64,000 nt of DNA, taken from NCBI GenBank assembly GCA_013153035.1, contig JAADFF010000083.1, positions 21,666 through 85,665 of the forward strand, read 5' to 3'. The translations under genes and the position numbers were made by a program. This DNA comes from Dictyoglomota bacterium. Lineage in GTDB: Bacteria > Coprothermobacterota > Coprothermobacteria > Coprothermobacterales > JAADFF01. The notes beneath the pieces are model-generated. The model saw only the letters and a program-made list of their open reading frames with translations. It was not told the origin of the DNA and made no database searches. How positions within the stretch are numbered: position 1 is the first letter of the stretch; every line of letters starts with the position of its first letter. Shown here one piece after another: positions 8,961-16,891 of the stretch.

Positions 8961-10257
8961 ACAAGACCCAAGATTTTGCTTTTTCTATCTTAACATCAAC
9001 CATATCTCCGGGCTTGTAGCCCTCTTTTGCCGTAAAAACTACAGTTTTATTAATATCATCCCTACCAATATATGCCCCTTTAGACTCATCATAGTTATCT
9101 ACCATTACCCTATCTATTGTGCCTACATACTGCTGATTCTTCTCCCATGCAATCTTTTCCTGTAGAGAATATAAAGCGTCAAAGCGTCTTTTTTTCTCCT
9201 CTTCAGAAACGAATTTATCTGTTAGAAGAGCTGCCGCCGTATGGGGACGGGGAGAATACATGGCTATGTAGGCCACATCAAAACGTATCTTCTCAAAGAC
9301 CTTTAGTGTATTCTCAAATGCTTCGGGTGTTTCACCGGGAAAACCAACAATAACATCTGTGCCTATGGCATACCTATCAGCAGCTTTTTCTTTTATATAG
9401 TCTATAAGATCTATAAATTCCTCTACCGTATAACCACGATTCATGAGCCTTAAAACTTCATTATCACCAGCCTGGATAGGAAGGTGAAAATATCTTGTCA
9501 CCTTAGGTAGTTCAACAATAGTATCTACAAGGTCTTTACCAAAGTACTTGGGATGGGGTGTTGTATACCTGATAATCTCGATACCATCAACCTTAGAAAC
9601 TTCTCTCAAGAGGTCACCAAAGCTAGGATCTTTGTAACCCCACTCTTTACCCCACTCATTGACATTTTGACCCAGCAGGTGTATTTCCTTGGCACCGGCT
9701 TCCACTGCCATCTTAACTTCTCTTATAATATCTCCCATCCGCCTGCTCTGTATGTGTCCTCTCGTATAAGGAACAATACAGTATGTACAAAAGTTTTCAC
9801 ACCCTTTAACAATAGTTATGTAAGCTCTATAAGGTTCAAATCTTACAGCATTTTTATACAGTTCAAACGTGATATCTCTATCACCTACATATACACCCTT
9901 TTTATTCTCCCTAATAATCTCCGGGATATATTCAAGATAATTAGGCCCAACAACTGCCAGAAGATAGGGAAACTTTTCCATAAGTGCTTGTCCCATATTT
10001 TCTGCCATACAACCCATAACAATGACTTTTGTCCCCTTCTCTCTGACATACTTCTTCAAAGCACCAATGGTACCTTGTGCCCTATCTTCAGCATGTTGTC
10101 TTACAGAACATGTGTTGATAAGCACAATATCGGCATCTTTCATATCAGTAACCATACGGCCTCCCATGAGGCGAAGATTACCTGCAACCATTTCACTATC
10201 ATTTTTGTTCATCTGACATCCGTATGTTTGGACATAAAATGTAAAATTATCCTTCAT
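8944..10257 (-). CDS. miaB: tRNA-2-methylthio-N6-dimethylallyladenosine synthase
   Basis: Radical SAM methylthiotransferase that converts i6A37 to ms2i6A37 in tRNA. The 437 residues have three N-terminal cysteines for the auxiliary cluster (C14, C50, C83) and the radical SAM triad C153, C157, C160 in KGCENFCTYC. They also carry YTRGHIQSR and a C-terminal TRAM domain (about 375-435, with VMVDNYDESKG). Length is normal for MiaB and YTRG distinguishes it from RimO. It overlaps ymdB by 11 bases. Confidence 0.96.
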   Translation of the reverse strand: MKDNFTFYVQTYGCQMNKNDSEMVAGNLRLMGGRMVTDMKDADIVLINTCSVRQHAEDRAQGTIGALKKYVREKGTKVIVMGCMAENMGQALMEKFPYLLAVVGPNYLEYIPEIIRENKKGVYVGDRDITFELYKNAVRFEPYRAYITIVKGCENFCTYCIVPYTRGHIQSRRMGDIIREVKMAVEAGAKEIHLLGQNVNEWGKEWGYKDPSFGDLLREVSKVDGIEIIRYTTPHPKYFGKDLVDTIVELPKVTRYFHLPIQAGDNEVLRLMNRGYTVEEFIDLIDYIKEKAADRYAIGTDVIVGFPGETPEAFENTLKVFEKIRFDVAYIAMYSPRPHTAAALLTDKFVSEEEKKRRFDALYSLQEKIAWEKNQQYVGTIDRVMVDNYDESKGAYIGRDDINKTVVFTAKEGYKPGDMVDVKIEKAKSWVLYGREV

Positions 10258-11017
10258 ACACTACCCTCCTCATAGAGGTTGTTTTGCCCTCTTTATCGAT
10301 TTCTATTAAAACTCCGTAGGCACGGAGTTTTCCACATTTCTTTGGAGGCTCTATTCTTTCGGGAATACCCGTGGTAAATCTTTTCACAGCAGCCTCTTTA
10401 TCCATACCAATAACAGTATCCATACAGCCACACATACCTACATCGGTAATATACCCTGTACCACCAGGTAGTATTCTTTCATCGGCTGTAGGCACATGGG
10501 TATGAGTACCCACGATTGCCGACACTCTACCATCAACATACCACCCCATAGCCATCTTCTCCGACGTTGCTTCTCCATGAAAGTCGAATAGTATAGGAAT
10601 ATCACCGGCTTCCGTTCTTATATGCTCAATAAGCTTATCAGCTGTATGAAACGGATGATTGAATATGATATTAACAAACACCTGACCGTGTACATTCATT
10701 ACTGCAATACCCTTACTTGATATGTAATACCCTCTATCAAACCGTTCCGGATAATTTGCCGGTACAACAACCTGAGGATAATGCTCCAGCACGTCTCTCC
10801 ACTCTTTACGATCGTAGAAATGCCCTCCTGTTGTTATGATATCTACACCGGCATCCAACATTTCCTCAACAACCTTAGGAGTAAGTCCGTAACCATGGGC
10901 GGCATTTTCACCATTGGCAACTATCACATCAACCTCTGAATGAAAATAAGCTATAGCCTCTTTCAAAATCTTTCTACCAGGTGATCCGACAACGTCGCCA
11001 AAAAACAAAATCTTCAT
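10247..11017 (-). CDS. ymdB: YmdB family metallophosphoesterase, one metal ligand replaced
   Basis: YmdB-like phosphodiesterase (family known for 2',3'-cAMP hydrolysis and effects on RNA turnover and biofilm). It has 256 residues, close to the family's 260-265. Family residues present are D8 in FFGDVVGSPGR, E37-N38 in NGENAA, FDFHGEATSEK, and GTHTHVPTADERILPGG. The usual TxGNHxWD motif instead reads TTGGHFYDR, so the metal-binding Asn is Gly (residue 65) while the following His is kept. It lies directly after rny (4-base overlap), the usual partner in Firmicutes. Catalysis may be altered. Confidence 0.9.
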   Translation of the reverse strand: MKILFFGDVVGSPGRKILKEAIAYFHSEVDVIVANGENAAHGYGLTPKVVEEMLDAGVDIITTGGHFYDRKEWRDVLEHYPQVVVPANYPERFDRGYYISSKGIAVMNVHGQVFVNIIFNHPFHTADKLIEHIRTEAGDIPILFDFHGEATSEKMAMGWYVDGRVSAIVGTHTHVPTADERILPGGTGYITDVGMCGCMDTVIGMDKEAAVKRFTTGIPERIEPPKKCGKLRAYGVLIEIDKEGKTTSMRRVVYEG

Positions 11018-12657
11018 TTAGCGTATTCCACCGCCCTTGTTTCTCGTATAACTGTCACCTTTATCTGTCCTGGATATGTCAGCTCATCCTCAACACGCTG
11101 GGCAACATCTCGTGCAATCTTATATGCCTCGGCATCGGTAACAACCTCTGGATCAACAATAATTCTCAACTCTCTACCAGCTTGGATGGCGAAGCTATCT
11201 TTCACACCATTGACAGTTTTTGCGATTTCCTCCAGTGCCCTTAGCCTCTTTATAAAGAATTCATAGTTTTCATAGCGGGCCCCTGGTCTCGCGGCAGACA
11301 CAGCATCAGCAAGTTGCGTAATAACGGCATATGGTGTCAGCTGTGGCTCCTCACCGTGGTGAGAGGCTATTGCATTGACAACAATATCAGACTCTTTGTA
11401 TTTACGGGCATATTCTGCACCCACAAGGGCGTGAGAACCTTCTTGCTCTACAATACCCTTACCAATATCATGGAGGAATGCTGCCCTCTTGGCAAGGTCA
11501 ACATCAAGCCCCAACTCCGCGGCAATATAACCGGCTATCTGTGCTACCTCAATGCTGTGATAGAGAATATTTTGGCCATAGGAATATCTGAAATAAAGTC
11601 TTCCAACAATCTTTTTTAGCTCCGGATGAATATTTCTGATACCCACTTTGGTAAGAGCCTCTTCAGCACGCTTTTTCATCTCCTGCTCTACCTCTTCTTT
11701 GCTCTTTTCATAGAACTCTTCTATCTTAGCTGGATGTATACGACCATCTTTAACAAGCTTCTCCAAAGTTCTACGGGCAATCTCCCTTCTAACCGGGTCA
11801 AAAGAAGAGATAACAACAACATCTGGAGTATCATCAATAAGCAAATCTACACCTGTAAGACTCTCAAAGGCCCTAATATTTCTACCCTCTCTACCTATAA
11901 TACGACCCTTCATCTCTTCATTAGGTATAGCAACAGTAGATATTGTTGCCTCTGGTACAGTATCGGTAACAATACGGCCCATCACGGTAAGTAGTATCTT
12001 TCTAGCTATATCCTCGGCCCTATCTTTGTAATCCTCTTCAAATTCCTGAATTTTCTTACCAATCTCATAAGAAAGTTCTTCTTCCAGATTCTTAAACAAG
12101 ATATCTCTTGCCTCTTCAGGTGTCATACCGGCAAGTTCCTGAAGCTTTCTATCCACTTCGGCGAATGCTTCATCGAGCATACGTTCTCTCTCTTCTAGGG
12201 CCTTTTCCCTCTCTTCTAGCTCTGCCTTTATCTTTTCTATTTCTGCTAAACGCTTCTCTATATCTGCAAGGCGTTTTTCATAGTCTCTTTCTAAAGCCTC
12301 TGCACGCTTCTGAAGCTCCCTCTCTTGCTTCTCTAGATACCTTTTTTCCTGCTGTAGTGAGCGTTCTTCTGCCTCCAATCTTGCCTTAAGTCTCTCTATC
12401 TCCAATTTCTTCTCATTAATGTCCTCTAGAATCTTCTCCCTAATACGCATAGCCTCTTCGCGAGCCTTAGACTTTATCTGTTCGGCTTTTGACTTAGCCT
12501 CTTCAACAATTGAAGTAGCCTCTGTGCGGGCTGCACCAAGCACCTCTTCCACCTTTCTCTTTAGTGTTTGATTAACCACATAGTATCCAAAGGCAACACC
12601 GGCTGTGCCACCTACTACAAACGAAGAAGCCATTACTATCCAAGCATTACCAGCCAC
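11014..12657 (-). CDS. rny: ribonuclease Y
   Basis: Membrane-anchored endoribonuclease that starts mRNA decay. The 547 residues comprise an N-terminal membrane segment (about 5-26), a long charged coiled coil rich in Glu, Lys and Arg (about 32-215), a KH domain with GRIIGREGRNIRAFE, and an HD domain with HSIEVAQIAGYIAAE and the metal-binding FLHDIGKG. The start is GTG at 12657: AAAGGAGG lies 8 bases before it, while the internal ATG at 12633 has none. It is slightly longer than the usual 520 or so. The context recA-recX-rny-ymdB-miaB is common in Clostridia. Confidence 0.96.
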   Translation of the reverse strand: MAGNAWIVMASSFVVGGTAGVAFGYYVVNQTLKRKVEEVLGAARTEATSIVEEAKSKAEQIKSKAREEAMRIREKILEDINEKKLEIERLKARLEAEERSLQQEKRYLEKQERELQKRAEALERDYEKRLADIEKRLAEIEKIKAELEEREKALEERERMLDEAFAEVDRKLQELAGMTPEEARDILFKNLEEELSYEIGKKIQEFEEDYKDRAEDIARKILLTVMGRIVTDTVPEATISTVAIPNEEMKGRIIGREGRNIRAFESLTGVDLLIDDTPDVVVISSFDPVRREIARRTLEKLVKDGRIHPAKIEEFYEKSKEEVEQEMKKRAEEALTKVGIRNIHPELKKIVGRLYFRYSYGQNILYHSIEVAQIAGYIAAELGLDVDLAKRAAFLHDIGKGIVEQEGSHALVGAEYARKYKESDIVVNAIASHHGEEPQLTPYAVITQLADAVSAARPGARYENYEFFIKRLRALEEIAKTVNGVKDSFAIQAGRELRIIVDPEVVTDAEAYKIARDVAQRVEDELTYPGQIKVTVIRETRAVEYAK

Positions 12658-12660
12658 AAC

Positions 12661-13128
12661 TTATCCCTCCTTTAGCATTTCCATAGCCATGTCCCAAAAG
12701 GATTCATTAAAGCCATTTCTGTATAAAAACCCTTTTATTTTATAAAAGTCACTGTCATACTTTCTCTTTGCTTTTTCTACACAGACTCGCAACGAATCCT
12801 TCCAATTGGCACTATCTATATACGAGTTTACCATGTATTCAGGTACTCCAGACATTAGTGCCCTCTGGCGAAACCACATAGGACCTTTCCCTTTTCTACA
12901 TGCACCCATATATAGTGCCTCTAAGTATTCTTCATTAAGTAACTCCTCAGGAGCCACTTCTTTTAATTTTACCATTACTTCTTCCACAACATCGGGATTA
13001 CATCCTTTTCTAAGAAGTTTTTTACGGAGAGCAGATATAGGATAAGGCCTTCTTTGCAGAAGGCCCTTCACATATCGTAGCATATACTCTTTATCGTTAG
13101 GATCACATTGCTTTTTTTTACGACGCAT
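12661..13128 (-). CDS. recX: RecX family regulatory protein
   Basis: Small modulator of RecA filaments. The frame stays open far upstream inside recA, but the true start is the ATG at 13128: AAGGTGA stands 8 bases before it, and the product then is 155 residues, normal for RecX. It begins MRRKKKQCDPNDKEYMLRYVKG, and the RecX helices follow (RRPYPISALRKKLLRKGCNPDVVEEVMVKL in pieces, then WFRQRALMSGVPEYMV). It overlaps the end of recA by 11 bases. Identification rests on position and this pattern; sequence conservation is modest. Confidence 0.85.
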   Translation of the reverse strand: MRRKKKQCDPNDKEYMLRYVKGLLQRRPYPISALRKKLLRKGCNPDVVEEVMVKLKEVAPEELLNEEYLEALYMGACRKGKGPMWFRQRALMSGVPEYMVNSYIDSANWKDSLRVCVEKAKRKYDSDFYKIKGFLYRNGFNESFWDMAMEMLKEG

Positions 13129-14146
13129 CTGAGGGCTCACCTTGCCCCTTTTGTTCCCCTGAAGCAGTTGCAAGCACAGCTTCACGAATCTTCTCTCTAA
13201 GATCTTCTTCCGCCATAAGCACTTTTCTAAGACTCTCTTTACCCTGTGCCAATCTTTCACCACGGAAACTATAATAACTTCCATTCCTTTCGATAACACC
13301 AGTCCATATAGCAGCTTCCATAAGGGCATGTATAGTATCTATACCCTTACCATAGATGATACGCACAATAGCCTCTTTGTAAGGAGGATACAGTTTATTC
13401 TTTGTAATCTTTACACGCATATCATGACCTATAATGTCAGTACCCTGTTTAATGCTTTCCTTTCTCCGTACCTCCATGCGTACCGAGGAGTAGAACTTAA
13501 GAGCACGGCCACCTGGAGTTACTTCTGGGTTTCCGTACATAACACCGACTTTTTCACGAATCTGGTTAAGAAATACAAGTGCTGTTTCGCGCTCCTTGAT
13601 AGTACGGGCAAGCCTTCTAAGAGACTGAGACATCAGTCTAGCCAATACGGCCACATTACTATCACCAATATCACCTTGTAACTCCTGCCTGGGCACAAGT
13701 GCGGCAACAGAGTCTACAACAATAAGGCCCTCTCCAACAACATTGGCAAAATCTTCAATAAGGCCAAGTGCCGTCTCCGCATCATCAGGCTGGGAAAGAA
13801 TAAAATTACCACTTTCAGTGTCAAGACCTATAGTCATAGCATATTGAGGGTCAAGGGCATTTTCTGCATCGATATATAGTACGGGAAGCCCTTTTTTCAT
13901 AGCTTCAGCACCAATATGAAGCGCCAATGTAGTCTTACCACTGCCCTCATTACCGTATATCTCTATAACCCTTCCCTGAGGAATACCACCTATACCAAGG
14001 GCTAAATCAAGATTTAGCGCTCCAGTAGAAATAACCTTAGTCTTTTCAAGCGCTCCTTCGTTAAGCCTCATAACAACATCTTTACCCCTTCTCTTACGGG
14101 CATATTCTATAAATTTGCTAACCTTCTTATCTGTAAGGTCTCCCAT
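13118..14146 (-). CDS. recA: recombinase RecA, divergent
   Basis: DNA strand-exchange ATPase and SOS co-protease. The 342 residues show Walker A at 65-73 (GNEGSGKTT, where GPESSGKTT is usual), VDSVAALVPR from 144, the NQIREKVGVMYGNPE loop L2 region and GGRALKFYSSVR. Two positions that are usually His are Asn: N96 (DAENALDP, next to the catalytic E95) and N164 (IGDSNVAVLARLMSQ, loop L1). The ribosome binding site GGAGGTG is good. An extended -10 promoter lies 36 bases upstream of the ATG. No classical Firmicute LexA box is seen there. Confidence 0.95.
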   Translation of the reverse strand: MGDLTDKKVSKFIEYARKRRGKDVVMRLNEGALEKTKVISTGALNLDLALGIGGIPQGRVIEIYGNEGSGKTTLALHIGAEAMKKGLPVLYIDAENALDPQYAMTIGLDTESGNFILSQPDDAETALGLIEDFANVVGEGLIVVDSVAALVPRQELQGDIGDSNVAVLARLMSQSLRRLARTIKERETALVFLNQIREKVGVMYGNPEVTPGGRALKFYSSVRMEVRRKESIKQGTDIIGHDMRVKITKNKLYPPYKEAIVRIIYGKGIDTIHALMEAAIWTGVIERNGSYYSFRGERLAQGKESLRKVLMAEEDLREKIREAVLATASGEQKGQGEPSDAS

Positions 14147-14181
14147 AACTCACACCTCCAAAGTATTTTGTGTACAAAAGT

Positions 14182-14190
14182 ATTATATCA
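14182..14190 (-). promoter_or_regulatory. extended -10 promoter for recA
   Basis: The minus strand reads TGATATAAT, a perfect extended -10, about 36 bases before the recA ATG and overlapping the stop of thpR. No TTGACA-like hexamer lies 16-18 bases upstream, which is usual for extended -10 promoters. Immediately downstream is an imperfect inverted repeat (ACTTTTG, TACA, CAAAATACT) that could be an operator. No CGAAC-N4-GTTCG is present. Inference from sequence only. Confidence 0.6.
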
Positions 14191-14715
14191 TTTCAATGCG
14201 TATGTTTTTATAGGGGTATAAACAGAACCATTAGGAGATAGGGTACTTTTAAACAATACAAACCTATCAACATCCCATGTGGCCTTACGTACTTTAGTGG
14301 TATTCAACGTATCCCTAAAGTTGCGTGGCACTCCAGATTTAATACGAGCCAGTGTAATATGAGGATGAAATCTACTTGTATCACCACCAAGCAATTTGTT
14401 AACCTGGTCAGCCAAATTTCTTAATGTATCGTTTTCTTCCACCCCCAGCCATAGTACACGAGGTGGCTTACCAAATGAACCTAAAACATTAAGTGTAATG
14501 GAAAACTTGGAAGCATCTATAGTGCTAAGTTTTTCATCGATAATATCAACCTCATTTTCAGGCACTTCTCCTATAAACATCAAGGTAATATGGTAATTTT
14601 CTTCTCTAACCCACGATGCTCTCATGCGTCCTAACTTTGCCTTCAGTGCCATAGACACATCATAAATATACCTTTTAACAGCATCATCTACTTCAATACC
14701 AACAAAAAGTCTCAT
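14188..14715 (-). CDS. thpR: RNA 2',3'-cyclic phosphodiesterase (ThpR / 2'-5' RNA ligase family)
   Basis: 2H-family enzyme of 175 residues that opens RNA 2',3'-cyclic phosphates. The two HxT motifs are present: HIT at 42-44 (YHITLMFIGEV) and HIT at 119-121 (FHPHITLARIKSG). It begins MRLFVGIEVDD, a typical family start. It overlaps pncC by 4 bases and precedes recA. The physiological RNA substrate is not known for most members. Confidence 0.92.
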   Translation of the reverse strand: MRLFVGIEVDDAVKRYIYDVSMALKAKLGRMRASWVREENYHITLMFIGEVPENEVDIIDEKLSTIDASKFSITLNVLGSFGKPPRVLWLGVEENDTLRNLADQVNKLLGGDTSRFHPHITLARIKSGVPRNFRDTLNTTKVRKATWDVDRFVLFKSTLSPNGSVYTPIKTYALK

Positions 14716-15221
14716 CGGGCTATCACCTCGCTCAAGACAAGCATAGATTTTAAGGCAACAAGTTTCTTCATATCAATACGGGACATCCGAACAACTGTCA
14801 TGTGTTTAACAACCACATCATCGTTATAGGCAATACCAATATATGTAGTACCAACAGAGTGTCCTTTTTCATCGGGTCTCGGACCTAAAACACACACAAC
14901 AGACAAACCAATATCAGAAGAAGACAAGTGTCTAATGCGCCGAGCCAGTTCATAAGCTGTTTCATATGAAACTGTTCCATAAGTTTCGACAACTTCTTCT
15001 GGTACACCTACAACATGGGTTTTATAAAAGGGCCAGTATACAATTACACCGCCTACAAGAAATTGCGAAGCACCAGGTATCTTTGTTAGAGTAGAGGTTA
15101 TTTCTCCACCAGTACACGATTCAGCAAGACTGAGTGTCAGAGAATTTGATGTTAACAGTCCTTTCAGAGACAAAGCCTCTCTATACAATCTCCTATCTAA
15201 TCCTTGCCACATAAACATCAT
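14712..15221 (-). CDS. pncC: nicotinamide-nucleotide amidase (CinA C-terminal domain protein)
   Basis: A stand-alone CinA C-terminal domain of 169 residues; the family deamidates NMN to nicotinate mononucleotide in pyridine nucleotide recycling. The signature LAESCTGGEI (33-39 is AESCTGG) and VGGVIVYWPFYKT (family GGxVxYxxxxK) are clear, followed by GTVSYETAYELA. The N-terminal MoaB-like domain of full CinA is absent. Several ATGs cluster at the start (15221, 15218, 15212) and the ribosome binding site is weak, so the first residues are uncertain. It lies just before thpR and recA, as cinA does in Firmicutes. Confidence 0.88.
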   Translation of the reverse strand: MMFMWQGLDRRLYREALSLKGLLTSNSLTLSLAESCTGGEITSTLTKIPGASQFLVGGVIVYWPFYKTHVVGVPEEVVETYGTVSYETAYELARRIRHLSSSDIGLSVVCVLGPRPDEKGHSVGTTYIGIAYNDDVVVKHMTVVRMSRIDMKKLVALKSMLVLSEVIAR

Positions 15222-16491
15222 CTCGATAATCTTCTATGTACACATCTACAACTTGGCCTATATCCCCAACATCGCCATTGGTTATTTCAATAATCTTATC
15301 AATCTCAGGAGCACAAAACATAGGATAGCCTATATCCAATACCTCACCTGAATCGCGGGATATCACTTCAGTAACTATAGCCTGGGAGTTCTTTCCTACC
15401 CAACGCATAGCTCTTTTATCAACATACTTTGAAACGACATCTACCAGCTCATCGTGTCGCCTTTGCTTAATATCATCTGATATCTGGGGCATATCATACG
15501 CAGTAGTTCCCTCTTCGGGTACAAACTGAAACACACCTATCCAATCAAAGGGTAAAGTGGTAATTCTCTCTTTCATAAAGTAAAAATGTTCTTCTGTCTC
15601 CCCTGGAAAACCCACCATCAGTGTTGTTCGGATAGCAGGATCTTTCCAATATTGATAAACAGAGTCTAATATACTCTCAATCTCGTGATAGCCATATCCC
15701 CTATTCATAAGTTTTAGAACATCGGTATGTAGATGTTGAACAGGAACATCAAAGTAAGGTACAAGTCTATCAAACACAGATATTTGTTTCATTAAATCAT
15801 TACGAAAGTATTTCGGATTAAGGTATAGCAACCTAAACAGTACTTCCTTCGTGTTATCATGCAGCGCCTTCAGTAGCTCGGGCAGTTTTTTCTTACCAGT
15901 CTCTATGCCATATGCAGCAACATCTTGCGCTACAAGAACAACTTCTTTATAGCCTGCATTCTCCAATTTCTTAACCTTATTGACAATAACATCAATATCT
16001 ATACTCCGCTGGGGTCCTTTAAATGATGGAATAGTGCAGTAGGAACAAGAAGACGAGCATCCTTTAGCAATATATACATAAGCATATGGAAATGTCAAAG
16101 TGAATGGTATACGGGGATACTCATCAGCATCCAATTCTTCACCACGAGGAAACTGCAAAAAAATGTCATTCCATTCCTCTAGATTGTCAGGATCAAGGAT
16201 AATATCCACTTCTGGAATCTCTTTATGTATTGCCTCTTTTCCATAGCGTTGAACAACACACCCAGTGAATACAACCTTCAGATGAGGATACTGCTCTTTC
16301 AGTGAAACTGTTGTTTCAACAGACTCTACAGTGGCAGGAGCAATAAATGTGCATGTATTGACAATAGCAACATCGGCTATAGCAGGATCGGACACTATCT
16401 CATGCCCCATACTACGAAGCATGTCTAGCCTTTCTTCAAGAACACTCTGATTCTTTGGACAACCTAAACTAACGGGGTAAATTTTCACCAT
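15193..16491 (-). CDS. rimO: ribosomal protein S12 methylthiotransferase
   Basis: Radical SAM enzyme that methylthiolates the conserved aspartate of S12. Of 432 residues, auxiliary cluster cysteines are C11 (SLGCPKN, the RimO-specific opening), C47 and C78; the radical SAM triad is C145, C149, C152 in KGCSSSCSYC. The motif IPSFKGPQRS stands where MiaB has YTRG. The C-terminal TRAM domain is at about 370-430. It overlaps the unknown membrane gene upstream by 23 bases and pncC by 29. The rimO-cinA-thpR-recA order is typical of Firmicutes. Confidence 0.95.
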   Translation of the reverse strand: MVKIYPVSLGCPKNQSVLEERLDMLRSMGHEIVSDPAIADVAIVNTCTFIAPATVESVETTVSLKEQYPHLKVVFTGCVVQRYGKEAIHKEIPEVDIILDPDNLEEWNDIFLQFPRGEELDADEYPRIPFTLTFPYAYVYIAKGCSSSCSYCTIPSFKGPQRSIDIDVIVNKVKKLENAGYKEVVLVAQDVAAYGIETGKKKLPELLKALHDNTKEVLFRLLYLNPKYFRNDLMKQISVFDRLVPYFDVPVQHLHTDVLKLMNRGYGYHEIESILDSVYQYWKDPAIRTTLMVGFPGETEEHFYFMKERITTLPFDWIGVFQFVPEEGTTAYDMPQISDDIKQRRHDELVDVVSKYVDKRAMRWVGKNSQAIVTEVISRDSGEVLDIGYPMFCAPEIDKIIEITNGDVGDIGQVVDVYIEDYRDDVYVARIR

Positions 16492-16891
16492 GTTCCCCCC
16501 TTTGGTATATAAACTTCAATAGTACTCGCTCCTCATCAGGAACGATAAAGACCTTTTCTCCATCGTAGATGGTGTACTGAACATTTTTATGTACAGCAAC
16601 AACCACACACTTTGGTTGAATAGTAGCATGAACTTTATCTATGAGATGGGGAATATCTTCCTCTTTGTTATAGATAGCAAGATATAACCAACCTTCCTTA
16701 AAAGAAATACTTCTTAATACACCCAGTAAATCTGTTTCATCCTTAGGCACAATAGCGGCACAGACAGGTCCCCTAAAATCAGCAACAGAAACAATATAGG
16801 GTTTTAATAAAAAAAGGAGTAGCAACATTAGTGCTACTCCTATTATCGAAAACAATAATCGTTTTTTACTTACTGGATTTCTTTCCTCCAC
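16469..16891 (-). CDS. hypothetical single-pass membrane protein between lon and rimO
   Basis: I do not recognise this 140-residue product. A hydrophobic segment (LLFSIIGVALMLLLLFLL) at about 12-29 follows a short basic stretch, so the rest is probably outside the membrane. It continues with mixed alpha/beta sequence including VSVADFRGPVCAAIVPKDE and KCVVVAVHKN. GTG at 16891 is chosen because AGAGGTG lies 7 bases upstream; an in-frame TTG at 16897 lacks that spacing. It overlaps lon by 26 bases and rimO by 23. It sits where some Firmicutes have DNA translocase or other genes, but it shows no such domain. Confidence 0.65.
   Translation of the reverse strand: MEERNPVSKKRLLFSIIGVALMLLLLFLLKPYIVSVADFRGPVCAAIVPKDETDLLGVLRSISFKEGWLYLAIYNKEEDIPHLIDKVHATIQPKCVVVAVHKNVQYTIYDGEKVFIVPDEERVLLKFIYQRGEHGENLPR

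Noticed and set aside
9553..10275. A 240-codon plus-strand frame opposite miaB
   Set aside because: miaB carries all radical SAM and auxiliary cysteines on the minus strand; the plus frame has no motif or start signal.
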